A DNA stretch of 64,000 nt, from assembly GCF_001441615.1 (NCBI RefSeq), contig NZ_LAXJ01000020.1, positions 62,001-126,000 on the forward strand, read 5' to 3'. This DNA comes from Roseovarius atlanticus (GTDB lineage: Bacteria > Pseudomonadota > Alphaproteobacteria > Rhodobacterales > Rhodobacteraceae). This document shows, one piece after another, positions 35,539 to 44,836 of this stretch. The notes under the pieces were generated by a model that saw nothing but the letters and a program-made list of their open reading frames with translations, had not been told where the DNA came from and ran no database searches. The translations under genes were made by a program, and so were the position numbers. Position 1 is the first letter of the stretch, and every line of letters begins with the position of its first letter.

Positions 35539-35583
35539 TCAGAACCTCCAACATGCGGACAGAAGTAACCTGGGGGCGATGAT

Positions 35584-35602
35584 TTGCCCTGATTCAGGTC
35601 AA
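35584..35602. promoter_or_regulatory. Candidate operator: 19-bp near-palindrome upstream of hpf
   Basis: TTGCCCTGA-T-TCAGGTCAA: the arms match at eight of nine positions around a central T. The symmetry and spacing suit a dimeric regulator. On the minus strand it would lie in the hpf promoter or leader. I cannot assign a protein. Confidence 0.35.
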
Positions 35603-35766
35603 TTCTGTGAGGGATATAATGACGTTTTCTGTGTGCTCGGTCCCGGCCCAGAGGATGGGTCGCACGGCTCGAACAGTGCAAAAACCGAAAGCGTCATACC
35701 CTCATTTGATCCGCGATCTAGGCATCTTGTCAATGGAGATTGCGTTAACGGACGGCGCAACCTCGC

Positions 35767-36525
35767 TCAGGATATACGAAAGTTTTCGCCGAGATAGACG
35801 CGGCGCACGTTCTCGTTTGACACAACCTCATCGGGAGTGCCGGACATCAGGACCTGCCCGTCGTGCAGGATATAGGCGCGATCCACGATCTCGAGCGTCT
35901 CGCGGACGTTGTGATCGGTGATCAGCACGCCGATGCCGCGTTTCTTGAGGTCGGCGACAAGGTGGCGGATGTCTCCGACCGAAATGGGATCGACCCCGGC
36001 AAAGGGTTCGTCCAGCAAAAGATACTTGGGCTGGGCGGCAAGGCAGCGGGCGATCTCCACCCGGCGGCGTTCCCCGCCAGACAGCGCCAGCGCGGGGGCG
36101 CGGCGCAGGTGTTCGATGGAAAATTCGGACAACAGCTCTTCGAGTCGTTTGCGGCGCTTGTGGCGGCTATCGGTGGAGATATCGAGGATCGCCATGATGT
36201 TGTCCTCGACCGACATGCCGCGAAAGATCGACATTTCCTGCGGCAGGTAGCCCACGCCAAGCTTGGCCCGGCGATACATCGGCAGGCCGGTGACGTCGCG
36301 ACCGTCGATGCGCACATGGCCGCCTTCGGGATAGATCAGGCCGGCGATGGCATAAAAGGTCGTTGTCTTTCCCGAGCCGTTGGGGCCAAGCAGCGCCACG
36401 ACCTCGCCCTGGCGCAATGACAGGCTGACGTCGCGGATGACGACGCGTTTCTTGTAGCTTTTGCGCAGGTTCTCGACGGCGAGACCTGTGCTTTCGTGGG
36501 CGATATGCAGATCGGGGCGTGCCAT
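35767..36525 (-). CDS. lptB: Lipopolysaccharide export ATPase LptB
   Basis: 252 residues. Powers LPS extraction from the inner membrane with LptFG. Walker [11 protein letters not shown] loop [10 protein letters not shown], signature [16 protein letters not shown] and Walker [14 protein letters not shown] are complete, and the LptB-typical [14 protein letters not shown] lies between. It abuts lptA with no gap in the order lptC-lptA-lptB. rpoN, usually next in this synteny, is absent from the 228-bp space before hpf. Confidence 0.96.
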   Translation of the reverse strand: MARPDLHIAHESTGLAVENLRKSYKKRVVIRDVSLSLRQGEVVALLGPNGSGKTTTFYAIAGLIYPEGGHVRIDGRDVTGLPMYRRAKLGVGYLPQEMSIFRGMSVEDNIMAILDISTDSRHKRRKRLEELLSEFSIEHLRRAPALALSGGERRRVEIARCLAAQPKYLLLDEPFAGVDPISVGDIRHLVADLKKRGIGVLITDHNVRETLEIVDRAYILHDGQVLMSGTPDEVVSNENVRRVYLGENFRIS

Positions 36526-37023
36526 TTACTGGGCGCCGCCCTCGGGCTGAAGGATCGTCTTGACGCGGCCGGTGACGCGGGCGGTGCCGGCGCGGGTGTC
36601 GACGAACATCTTGTCGCCGGTCAGCGCGTTGGGCCCCTGGACCAGCAGCACGTCGCCTTCCATTTCGATCAGGCCGGTGTCGACGTTGTAATCGGCCTGC
36701 GACGCCTCGGCGGCATCCTCGCCGCTGACAAGCGTGACGCCGCCCGTGGCCTGAAGCTGTTCGATCCCGCTTTGATCTGACTTGTAGACAACCAGAACGC
36801 GCGGGGCCGACAGGCGCATTTCGCCCTGGCCGATCAGCACGTTGCCGGTGAAGACCGCCGTGCCGTCCTGCTGGTTCACGTCGAGATTGTCGGCCGTGAC
36901 CTCGACGGGAAGCGTGCTGTCCTGTGCAGTGTTGCCAAAGGCGATCTGCGCGCCCTGGGCCAGCACGGGCAGCGGAAGAGAAAAAAGGATGAGCGCTATG
37001 AATGTGCGAAACGAATGAGTCAC
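36526..37023 (-). CDS. lptA: Periplasmic LPS bridge protein LptA
   Basis: 165 residues with signal peptide MTHSFRTFIALILFSLPLPVLA. The OstA beta-jellyroll region follows (VEVTADNLDVNQQDGTAVFTG and, later, GDKMFVDTRAGTARV). LptA polymerises between LptC and LptD to carry LPS across the periplasm. Start overlaps lptC by 4 bp. Confidence 0.92.
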   Translation of the reverse strand: MTHSFRTFIALILFSLPLPVLAQGAQIAFGNTAQDSTLPVEVTADNLDVNQQDGTAVFTGNVLIGQGEMRLSAPRVLVVYKSDQSGIEQLQATGGVTLVSGEDAAEASQADYNVDTGLIEMEGDVLLVQGPNALTGDKMFVDTRAGTARVTGRVKTILQPEGGAQ

Positions 37024-37643
37024 TGGTCGATGTCCTCGGAAGGCTGCGGGGTGTATACCAGCTTCACGCCGTCCGTGAAAACCAAATGTGCTTGCCCGGT
37101 TTCCTCGTCCCCGGTCAGAACCATGCGGCCGGCCGTGAGATCGCCGGGGGGACCGACACCCGAAACCGGGCCGGGGGTTTCGGCGTGCAGCACGTCCAGC
37201 CTGGCATCCAGGCGTTCGGTCGTCACCTTGTAGCCCGTTGTGGTGTCGATTTTCACGTTGCCGATCAGCGAGGCGTCGAGATCGGACTGGTCCATGTTGC
37301 CGCGATCGGAGGTGACGGTCACGACCGTGCCCGAGACGAGCTGCATCGTGGCGGTGATATCCTCTGCGTTGATCAGGCGCGGATTTTCCGGGGACGGACG
37401 CGCGGTTTCGGCCGTGATCATGACCTCGTCGCCACCGCCGGTGACACCGGCGAAGGCCGCGTTGGTCGCGCCTTGATCCTGGGCGCGCTGTTCAAGGTCG
37501 ATCTCGGCAATGGGAATGGATTTGGTCGGGTCGATATGGCGCGAGATCAGGAACAGTGTCGACAACAGGCCAAGCGCGGTCAACGGCAGGATGATCTTCA
37601 TCCACGCCACGAGCCGAGAATAAAAATTGTCCGTCGTTGCCAT
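37020..37643 (-). CDS. lptC: LPS export protein LptC
   Basis: 207 residues. One N-terminal membrane segment (WMKIILPLTALGLLSTLFLI, residues 14-33) anchors a periplasmic beta-jellyroll domain (DITATMQLVSGTVVTVTSDR, LIGNVKIDTTTGYKVTTERL). It passes LPS from LptB2FG to LptA. I use the ATG at 37643 (MATTDNFYSR); the open frame runs further upstream but overlaps the nuclease gene. It lies 2 bp after that gene. Confidence 0.9.
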   Translation of the reverse strand: MATTDNFYSRLVAWMKIILPLTALGLLSTLFLISRHIDPTKSIPIAEIDLEQRAQDQGATNAAFAGVTGGGDEVMITAETARPSPENPRLINAEDITATMQLVSGTVVTVTSDRGNMDQSDLDASLIGNVKIDTTTGYKVTTERLDARLDVLHAETPGPVSGVGPPGDLTAGRMVLTGDEETGQAHLVFTDGVKLVYTPQPSEDIDQ

Positions 37644-37645
37644 GA

Positions 37646-38257
37646 TCAATGCGCGAAGATATCCGTTTCGGGCCAGCCGGCAAGGTCCAGCCTGGCGCGG
37701 GCCGGCAGGAAATCGAAGCAGCTTTGCGCAAGCTCGGTGCGGCCTTCGCGGGCCAGGCGGGCGTCCAGTTCGGTGCGCAGCTGATGCAGATAGAGAACGT
37801 CGGACGCGGCATATTCCAGTTGCGCCTCGGTCAGGTTGGGCGCGCCCCAATCCGAGGATTGCTGTTGTTTCGAAATGTCGATGCCAAGCAGTTCCTGAAG
37901 CAGGTATTTCAGCCCGTGCCGGTCGGTATAGGTGCGGATCAGCTTGCTGGCGATCTTGGTGCAGTAGACGGGTGCGGCCAGGGCGCCGAAGGCGTTGAAC
38001 ATCGCGGCGATGTCGAAGCGGCCGAAGTGGAAGAGTTTCAGCACGTTTTCATCGGTCAGAAGGCGTTCGAGATTGGGCGCGCTGGTCTGGCCCTGCATGA
38101 TCTGGATGATATGCGCGTCGCCGTCGCCGCCCGAAAGCTGCACCACGCACAGCCTGTCGCGATGCGGGTTCAGCCCCATGGTTTCACAGTCGATCGCGAC
38201 GCTAGGGCCGAGGTCGAGGCCGTCAGGAAGATCGGAGTCGTAAAGGTGGTTGGCCAT
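37646..38257 (-). CDS. Short RNase D-type 3'-5' exonuclease
   Basis: 203 residues of the DEDDy exonuclease family. ExoI AIDCETMGLN, ExoII HFGRFDIAAM and ExoIII YAASDVLYLHQLR supply the four acidic ligands and the Tyr. The HRDC domains of full RNase D are missing, as is common in alphaproteobacteria. It likely trims RNA 3' ends. It precedes lptC by 2 bp, and a TATATAGGGCG sequence upstream of its start could be a -10 element. Confidence 0.88.
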   Translation of the reverse strand: MANHLYDSDLPDGLDLGPSVAIDCETMGLNPHRDRLCVVQLSGGDGDAHIIQIMQGQTSAPNLERLLTDENVLKLFHFGRFDIAAMFNAFGALAAPVYCTKIASKLIRTYTDRHGLKYLLQELLGIDISKQQQSSDWGAPNLTEAQLEYAASDVLYLHQLRTELDARLAREGRTELAQSCFDFLPARARLDLAGWPETDIFAH

Positions 38258-38371
38258 GGTCCGCCCCGTTTGCTTGGAGTGTATATAGGGCGCTGCTGCG
38301 CATTGTGAGCCTGCTTAAGCGAAAAGATGCGGACGCTCAACGAAAAGCGGGGCAGGCGGTTACCGGGCCGG

Positions 38372-39178
38372 TCAAAGTTGCTCGACCTCGAAGGTCCAGG
38401 CGCCGGGGGGCATTTCGTTGCGCACGAGCTTTGCGATCCGGGGGGCGATCTGATCCGGCTGAAGAAGGCCGCATTGCGCCATGGCCCGGCGCGGGTCGAC
38501 ATTCTGCCCGAGATAGTCGAGCACCACGCGGGACGCGGCGGGCTTGCGCCCCAGCCGCAGCGGGCCGCCGGTTTGTACGCCGAGCAGATAGTCGATGCCG
38601 GCGCTGTAGGAGGGGTAGAGGATCATCTGGGTGATCGAGGAGGACAGGGTCGACTCGTTTTCCACGACGTTGATGCGATCGCCGAGGAAGAATACCAGGC
38701 CTTCGTACTTGAACACCTCCTGGGCACCGCCGTGCAACGCCGCCTCGCGCTCGATGTTCTTCCACAGGTAATAGCCGTCCCGGCGGGTGATCCTGGCATA
38801 GGAGCGCATGATGCAGCCAGGATTGCTGAATGAATGGAAGTACCTGAAATAGCTGCCGCAATAGCGCTCCAACGGCCCAGAGAACTGGTTGAGGCGGCGC
38901 AGCGTGGGGCCGACGGGCGTGGCCTCGACCTCGCCGCCCGGCAGGCGGCGCAGGGCGATCAGGTCGGCAAAACGCGCAGGTTCCATCAGCAGCTCGCCTT
39001 CGGTCACACCGAAGAATTCGCAGATCTTTCGCATGTTGTGCCGCGAGGGGCGCACGCGGCCCGAAAGGTACTTGTTGAACTGCTGTCGGTTGATGCCGAT
39101 CCGGCGGCAGATATGCGCGATGGAGGGCAGAAAGGTGCAGGCAAAGGTGAGGTTGGTGGACAGGGGGTCGGAGGTCAT
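38372..39178 (-). CDS. XRE-type helix-turn-helix regulator of the CocE-Dpp unit
   Basis: 268 residues. An N-terminal HTH (about residues 17-55; IAHICRRIGINRQQFNKYLSG then RPSRHNMRKICEFFGV) precedes a C-terminal ligand-sensing-size region (about 90-268) of a type I do not recognise, containing CGSYFRYFHSFSNPGCIMRSY and YSAGIDYLLGVQ. It faces the hydrolase gene, with 112 bp between them holding inverted TGACGCA half-sites. It probably represses or activates that unit and itself. The effector is unknown. Confidence 0.85.
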   Translation of the reverse strand: MTSDPLSTNLTFACTFLPSIAHICRRIGINRQQFNKYLSGRVRPSRHNMRKICEFFGVTEGELLMEPARFADLIALRRLPGGEVEATPVGPTLRRLNQFSGPLERYCGSYFRYFHSFSNPGCIMRSYARITRRDGYYLWKNIEREAALHGGAQEVFKYEGLVFFLGDRINVVENESTLSSSITQMILYPSYSAGIDYLLGVQTGGPLRLGRKPAASRVVLDYLGQNVDPRRAMAQCGLLQPDQIAPRIAKLVRNEMPPGAWTFEVEQL

Positions 39179-39182
39179 GAAC

Positions 39183-39221
39183 TGACGCTACCTGACGCAC
39201 TTTTTATGTCAACATGCGTCA
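39183..39221. promoter_or_regulatory. Candidate XRE operator: TGACGCA half-site cluster
   Basis: Half-sites TGACGCT (39183-39189) and TGACGCA (39193-39199) face an inverted TGCGTCA (39215-39221). The first two start 10 bp apart and the last two 22 bp apart, about one and two helical turns. A consensus -35 TTGACA for the minus strand (39212-39207) lies between the arms, though no good -10 follows. Confidence 0.6.
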
Positions 39222-39290
39222 TGAAGCGAAATTGTGACGACTCCTTGCGCATGGCACGATACGCGTCGAAACCACGCAAGGATCCCCCGG

Positions 39291-41297
39291 ATGAATTACG
39301 CTGGCACGACGCTCGATATCATCGAGGAACGCCATGTGGAAATCCCGTTGCCCGATGGCTGTATCCTGGCGGCGCGTATCTGGCGCCCGGCCGATGGCAC
39401 GCCGGTTCCCGCCATTTTCGAATTTCTGCCGTACCGCAAGGGCGACGTCACCCTGCCGCGCGACTCTGTGCGCGCGCCTTATATCGCGGCGCGTGGTTAT
39501 GCCTATGTGCGCGCCGACCTGCGTGGCACGGGCGAATCCGAAGGGCTGATGGAAGACGAATATACCGCGCAGGAATTGCAGGACGGCTGCGACGTGATCG
39601 CGTGGATCGCCGCGCAGGACTGGTGCGACGGTGCGGTCGGGATGGTGGGCATTTCTTGGGGTGGGTTCAACGGCTTGCAAGTGGCCGCGCTGCAACCGCC
39701 CGCGCTGAAGGCGGTGGTGTCTATCGCGTCGACCGATGACCGCTATGCCGATGACGTGCATTACATGGGCGGCACGATGGTGGTCGACCAGATATCCTGG
39801 GCGTCGCACATGTTCGCCATCAACACGCTTCCGCCCGACCCCGACCTGGTGGGCGACAAGTGGCGTGAGATGTGGATGCAGCGGCTGACCGGCTCTGGCC
39901 TGTGGCTGAAGACCTGGGCCGAGCACCAGCGCCGCGACGATTTCTGGAAGCATGGATCGGTGTGCGAGGATATCAGCCGCATCCAGGTGCCGGTCTATGC
40001 CGTGTCGGGCTGGGCCGACGGGTATTGCCGGACGGTGTTCCGGCTGATGGAACACCTGCAATGCCCCAAGAAGGGCCTGGTCGGTCCGTGGTCGCATAAA
40101 TATCCGCATATCGGCGTTCCGGGGCCGGCCATCGACTGGTTGGGAGAGGAGCTGCGCTGGTGGGACCAGTGGCTGAAGGGTGTCGAGACCGGCATCATGG
40201 ACGAGCCGCAGTTGCGGCTTTTCATGCAGGACCACGCAGAGCCTGCCAGCTATTACGCGGAGCGCGAGGGCCGCTGGGTCGAGGAGCCGTCGTGGCCTTC
40301 GCCCAACGTCACGCGGACGCCGTTCGCGCTAGGCCGCGACGGGACGCTGGGGCAGGACGACGCGCCCAAGGGGACGCTGAATATCCGCTCGCCGCTCGGC
40401 ACCGGGATTGCCGGGGGCAAGTGGTGTTCCTATGCCAATCCGGGCGATCAGCCGGTGGACCAGCGACGGGACGACGCCGGGAGCCTGGTGTTCGAGACCA
40501 AGCCTTTGGAGACGCCGCTGGAGATTGCCGGCGACGCGCAGCTTGAACTGACCTTTTCGGTCGATCAGCCGGTGGCGCAGGTGGCCGCGCGCCTTTTGGA
40601 CGTGGCCCCCGATGGTGCGGCGACGCGCGTCAGTTACGGGTTGCTGAACCTGACCCATCGCGACAGCCACGAGACGCCCGAGGCGCTGGTGCCGGGTGAG
40701 ACCTACACCGCGACGGTGCCGTTCAAGCATGTCGCGCAGACGTTCCGCGCCGGGCACCGGCTGCGCCTGTCGGTTTCGACCAGCTATTTCCCCGTGGCCT
40801 GGCCCGCGCCGGAGCCGGTGACGCTGCAGCTCGATACCGGCGCCAGCCGCCTTGTGCTGCCGGTGCGGGATATGGATGCGGTGACCCAGCCGCGCGACCT
40901 CGGCACGCCCAAGGGCGCGCCGCCGATGGAAAAGGAGGTGCTGGAGCCGGAGCACGCGGAATGGATCGTGCGCGAGGACCTGGGCACGGGCGAGACGCAG
41001 GTGCGGATCGTCGATTCCGACGGGCGGCTGCGGATCAAGGACAACGACCTGACCCGCGGGGCGACCTGCGTCGAGACCTACTCGTTCACCGGCACCGACT
41101 GGCGCTCGTTCAAGGGTCACGTGGTGTGGGACCTGGAGATGTCGCGCGGCGACTGGCGCATGTCGAGCCGCACGGAAACCGAGATGACCGCCACCGCCAC
41201 GCATTTCGTCATCAACGCCAAGCTGGTCGCCAGGGAAGGCGATGCGGTTGCCCATGAACAGACCTGGTCCTGCGAGATTCCGCGCGACCTGGCCTGA
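39291..41297 (+). CDS. CocE/NonD family hydrolase (X-Pro peptidase-like)
   Basis: 668 residues. The N-terminal alpha/beta-hydrolase has the nucleophile elbow GISWGGFNG (Ser near residue 122) and Tyr-rich oxyanion-side segment FEFLPYRKGD. The C-terminal half has the galactose-binding-like jellyroll of X-Pro dipeptidyl peptidases and cocaine esterase (PLEIAGDAQLELTFSVDQPV, FRAGHRLRLSVSTSYFPVAW). It cleaves an ester or amide. The start at 39291 has AAGGA 8 bp upstream. Next to a peptide-type importer it probably processes the imported compound in the cytoplasm, as it has no signal peptide. Confidence 0.9.
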   Translation: MNYAGTTLDIIEERHVEIPLPDGCILAARIWRPADGTPVPAIFEFLPYRKGDVTLPRDSVRAPYIAARGYAYVRADLRGTGESEGLMEDEYTAQELQDGCDVIAWIAAQDWCDGAVGMVGISWGGFNGLQVAALQPPALKAVVSIASTDDRYADDVHYMGGTMVVDQISWASHMFAINTLPPDPDLVGDKWREMWMQRLTGSGLWLKTWAEHQRRDDFWKHGSVCEDISRIQVPVYAVSGWADGYCRTVFRLMEHLQCPKKGLVGPWSHKYPHIGVPGPAIDWLGEELRWWDQWLKGVETGIMDEPQLRLFMQDHAEPASYYAEREGRWVEEPSWPSPNVTRTPFALGRDGTLGQDDAPKGTLNIRSPLGTGIAGGKWCSYANPGDQPVDQRRDDAGSLVFETKPLETPLEIAGDAQLELTFSVDQPVAQVAARLLDVAPDGAATRVSYGLLNLTHRDSHETPEALVPGETYTATVPFKHVAQTFRAGHRLRLSVSTSYFPVAWPAPEPVTLQLDTGASRLVLPVRDMDAVTQPRDLGTPKGAPPMEKEVLEPEHAEWIVREDLGTGETQVRIVDSDGRLRIKDNDLTRGATCVETYSFTGTDWRSFKGHVVWDLEMSRGDWRMSSRTETEMTATATHFVINAKLVAREGDAVAHEQTWSCEIPRDLA

Positions 41298-41403
41298 CCC
41301 GCGTTCCGCGCCCGGCGTGGCGCGGACCATCACTTTTCGTGCCGGGATCGTCCGGCGCCGAACACGAAAGGCCGAAACGGCCAAACAACTGGGAGTAACA
41401 AGA

Positions 41404-42996
41404 ATGACCGATCACATGACCGCCAACAAACCCGGCATCGGGCGTCGCGCGTTCCTGCGCGGGGCCGCCGCGACGGGCCTCGCCGCCACCACCATGCCCC
41501 TGGGCTCGCGCATCTGGGCACAGTCGGGCAAGGTGCTGCGCGTGAGTTCCTATGCCGATATCGACGCGCTCGATCCCGGCTTTTACCAGAACGGCTATAA
41601 CGTCGACGTCATGAACTGCATCTATTCCAAGCTGGTGCGCTATGTGCCCGGCCGCGAATGGGAGTGGGAATTGGAGGCCGCCGAGGCGATCGAGCAGGTC
41701 GACGACACGCACATCACCTTCAAGCTGAAAGAGGGGCTGATGTTCACCGGCGGCCATGGCGAGATGACCGCCGAGGACGTCAAGTTCTCGTTCGAGCGCG
41801 TGCTGGAGCATGACAGCCCGGTCAAGAGCGACTGGGGCCCGCTGGACCATGTCGAGGTGACCGGCAAGTACGAGGGCACCATCGTTCTGAAAGAGCCGTT
41901 CCAGCCGCTGTGGAGCATCACGCTGCCCTATGGCACGGGGCATATCGTGTCGAAGAAGGCGGTGATGGAAGCCACGGAAAACGGCGGCAATTTCGGGATG
42001 GAGCCGCCGGCCTTTTCCGGGCCCTACATTCTGGAAGAGTGGAAGCCGAACCAGTACGTCCACCTTGTGCGCAACCCCGACTGGAAGGGCGAGGCGCCCG
42101 GGTTCGACGAGATCCGCATCCTGCCGATGGACGACACCAAGACCGCCGAACGCGCTTATGAGGCCGGCGACCTGGACTATACCGAGATCACGCTGTCGTC
42201 GCTGGCGCAGTATCGCGGCAACGTGCCCGCCAACACGGTGATCGAGGAATATCCGTCGCTGTACTATGTCTGGCTGGGCATGAACCTGGACAACCCCGCG
42301 CTGGGCGACGAGAACCTGCGCAAGGCGATCCAGTACGCGATCAATGCCGAGCAGATCATCGACGCGGCCTATTTCGGCGAGGCGGCTCCGGCCACCGGCA
42401 TGATCGCCCCGGGCCTGCCGGGCCATCGTGAGACCCCGTCGGTTCCGGTGGCGGGCGACCTGGACAAGGCGCGCGAGTACCTGGAGGCCGCGGGCGGTCC
42501 GCCGGCCGAGCCGCTGACCATCGACGCTTTGAATGCTACGGTGTGGAAGACGATGGCCGAGGTGATCCAGGCGCAGCTGGCGCAGATCGGTATCCAAACG
42601 CAGATCAACGTGCAGGATTCGGGGTCTTTTTGGACGCTGGGCATGGAAAGCGAAGGCGACCGCTGGAAGGACATGCAGCTGGTGCTGAACCGCTTCTCGA
42701 TGCTGCCCGACCCCTATTACGCGACCAGCTGGTTCGTCACCGACCAGGTCGGCATCTGGAACTGGGAGCGGTTCTCGAACGCGGAATTCGACGAGCTGCA
42801 CGCCAACGCGCTGAGCGAGGCGGATGGCGAGAAACGCGCCGAGATGTATCGCAAGATGCAGGACCTGATGGAGGCGACCGGGGCATACAAGTTCATCACC
42901 CACGAAGGCACCCCGGTGATGTACCGCGAAGGGCTGGAGCCGGCGCTGCGGCCCGACGGGCGGCCCTTGTTCATCGACTTCGACGGCGAAGTCTGA
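41404..42996 (+). CDS. ABC importer solute-binding protein (family 5, DppA/OppA-like)
   Basis: 530 residues. A twin-arginine signal is present: GRRAFLRGAAATGLAATTMPLG (RR at 14-15), cut near residue 39 after IWAQ, so it is exported folded. The mature protein has the family 5 signatures (DDTHITFKLKEGLMF, NGGNFGMEPPAFSGPYILEEW, NEPVR-like HLVRNPDWKG). It captures a peptide-like or other amide ligand in the periplasm for the two permeases downstream. The ligand cannot be read from sequence. It starts 106 bp after the hydrolase. Confidence 0.93.
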   Translation: MTDHMTANKPGIGRRAFLRGAAATGLAATTMPLGSRIWAQSGKVLRVSSYADIDALDPGFYQNGYNVDVMNCIYSKLVRYVPGREWEWELEAAEAIEQVDDTHITFKLKEGLMFTGGHGEMTAEDVKFSFERVLEHDSPVKSDWGPLDHVEVTGKYEGTIVLKEPFQPLWSITLPYGTGHIVSKKAVMEATENGGNFGMEPPAFSGPYILEEWKPNQYVHLVRNPDWKGEAPGFDEIRILPMDDTKTAERAYEAGDLDYTEITLSSLAQYRGNVPANTVIEEYPSLYYVWLGMNLDNPALGDENLRKAIQYAINAEQIIDAAYFGEAAPATGMIAPGLPGHRETPSVPVAGDLDKAREYLEAAGGPPAEPLTIDALNATVWKTMAEVIQAQLAQIGIQTQINVQDSGSFWTLGMESEGDRWKDMQLVLNRFSMLPDPYYATSWFVTDQVGIWNWERFSNAEFDELHANALSEADGEKRAEMYRKMQDLMEATGAYKFITHEGTPVMYREGLEPALRPDGRPLFIDFDGEV

Positions 42997-43017
42997 CGCT
43001 AAAGGAGACCGCGACCC

Positions 43018-43956
43018 GTGCTGTTATACGCCTCCCAAAGGCTTGTCCTTTCGGTCGTGATCGTGATGGTCGCGGTCTCTATCCTGACGCTCATGCTGCA
43101 CGTGGTACCGGGCGACCCGGCGGTGATGATCCTTGGGCCCCGTGCCACGCCGGAGCTGATCGAACAGACGCGCGAGGCGATGGGGCTGGACAAGCCGTTG
43201 CCGGTGCAGATCGTGACGTTCTTCGGCAACATCCTGCGCGGTGACCTGGGGCAGGACGTGTTCACGGGCCGCGAGGTGTCGCAGATCGTGTTCGAGCAGC
43301 TGCCCTATACGCTGATCCTGATCAGCATCTCGATCCTCTGGGCGGCGGTGCTGGGCATCGCGCTGGGCTGCTATTCGGCGCTGCGGCGCAACACGTGGCT
43401 CGACACGCTGACCGGGGTGCTGTCGGTCGGCACGATCTCGATTCCGGCCTTCGTCATGGCGCTCTACTCGGTGCTGGTTTTCGCGGTCTGGCTGCAATGG
43501 CTGCCGGCGATCGGTGCGGGCGAGGGGTTCTGGGACGGGGTCACGCACCTGATCCTGCCGTCCTTTGCCATCGGGGTGTCATGGGTGGGCTACGTGTCCC
43601 GGATCGTGCGGGCCTCGATGCTTGAGGTGATGGGCCAGCCCCATGTGCGGATGGCGCGCGCCTATGGCCTGCCGGACCGATGGATCACCCGCTCGCATAT
43701 CCTGAAGATCGCGGTGCAGCCCGCCGTGACCCTGATCGGCACGGGTGTGGCGCATCTTTTCTCGGCGGCGGTGTTCGTCGAGGTGATCTTTGCCCGGCCC
43801 GGGATCGGCGCGCTGATCGTGCAGGCGGTGAACGAACGCAACTATCCCATCGTGCTGGGCGCGGTGCTGGTGACCACTGGCATCATCGTGCTGGCCACGC
43901 TGATCTCGGATCTGGTGATCGCCTGGCTGGATCCGCGCCAGCGGGAGGACATGTGA
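43018..43956 (+). CDS. ABC importer permease 1 (DppB-like)
   Basis: 312 residues with six predicted membrane segments. The N-terminal LLYASQRLVLSVVIVMVAVSILTLML and VPGDPA motif are typical of DppB, and the EAA-type loop is VRASMLEVMGQPHVRMARAYGL. Together with permease 2 it forms the membrane channel. The start is a GTG at 43018 with AAAGGAG 10 bp upstream. Only one base separates its stop from the next start. Confidence 0.94.
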   Translation: MLLYASQRLVLSVVIVMVAVSILTLMLHVVPGDPAVMILGPRATPELIEQTREAMGLDKPLPVQIVTFFGNILRGDLGQDVFTGREVSQIVFEQLPYTLILISISILWAAVLGIALGCYSALRRNTWLDTLTGVLSVGTISIPAFVMALYSVLVFAVWLQWLPAIGAGEGFWDGVTHLILPSFAIGVSWVGYVSRIVRASMLEVMGQPHVRMARAYGLPDRWITRSHILKIAVQPAVTLIGTGVAHLFSAAVFVEVIFARPGIGALIVQAVNERNYPIVLGAVLVTTGIIVLATLISDLVIAWLDPRQREDM

Positions 43957-43957
43957 C

Positions 43958-44836
43958 ATGACCGAAGCCACGCAAGAGGCCATTTCCGAACCCGGCGTGC
44001 TGAGCCGGACCTGGCGGGTTCTGTTGGCCAGCCCGACCGGCCTGATCGGTTTCGTGCTGGTGGCGCTGATCGTCGGCTCGGCCATTTTCGCGCCGTGGAT
44101 CGTGCCCTATGACCCCGCCGCGATCATGACCGGCCCGCGCATGGCGCCGCCCTCGGCCGAACACTGGCTGGGCACCGACAATATCGGGCGCGACATCTTC
44201 AGCCGGGTCATTGCCGGTGGGCGTATCGCGATGCTGGTCGCGGCAGCCTCGCTGGCCGCGGCGCTGAGCATCGGGCTGCTTCTGGGGCTCATCGCGGGGC
44301 TTGGGCCGCGCTGGCTGGACAATATCCTGCTGTTGATCTTTGACGCGCTGCGCTCGTTTCCGACGATCGTGTTCGGTCTGGCCGTGGTGACCATCATCGG
44401 CCCTAGCCTGTTCACGGTGATGCTGGTGGTGGCGATCACCTCGGTGCCGATCTATGCCCGCATCGTGCGGACGCAGACGATGGCGCTGAAGAACGCCGAG
44501 TTCATCCTGGCCGAACGTGCCATGGGCGTGGGAATGCCGCGTCTTTTGTTTGTGCATGTGTTGCCCAACGTGCTGGGCCCGCTGCTGATCCTGGCGTCGA
44601 TGGACGTGCCGCTGGTGATCGCGACCGAGGCGGGCCTTAGTTTCCTTGGCATGGGGGTGCGGCCGCCGACGCCGTCCTGGGGCGTGATCCTGAACGACGG
44701 CTACAATTTCATCCGCAACTCGCCCTGGCCTGTCATTGGCGGGTCGATTCCGATCATCCTGGTGACGCTTGGGTTCACCTTCATGGGAGAGGCGCTGCGC
44801 GACATCTTCGATCCCAAGCTGAGAAAGGCCGGCTGA
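43958..44836 (+). CDS. ABC importer permease 2 (DppC-like)
   Basis: 292 residues. Soluble N-terminus, then membrane segments beginning GLIGFVLVALIVGSAIFAPWIVPYDP and the DppC signature HWLGTDNIGRDIFSRVIAGGR. The EAA loop is KNAEFILAERAMGVGMPRLLF. The C-terminal DIFDPKLRKAG is also characteristic. Its stop overlaps the first ATPase start by one base. Confidence 0.94.
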   Translation: MTEATQEAISEPGVLSRTWRVLLASPTGLIGFVLVALIVGSAIFAPWIVPYDPAAIMTGPRMAPPSAEHWLGTDNIGRDIFSRVIAGGRIAMLVAAASLAAALSIGLLLGLIAGLGPRWLDNILLLIFDALRSFPTIVFGLAVVTIIGPSLFTVMLVVAITSVPIYARIVRTQTMALKNAEFILAERAMGVGMPRLLFVHVLPNVLGPLLILASMDVPLVIATEAGLSFLGMGVRPPTPSWGVILNDGYNFIRNSPWPVIGGSIPIILVTLGFTFMGEALRDIFDPKLRKAG

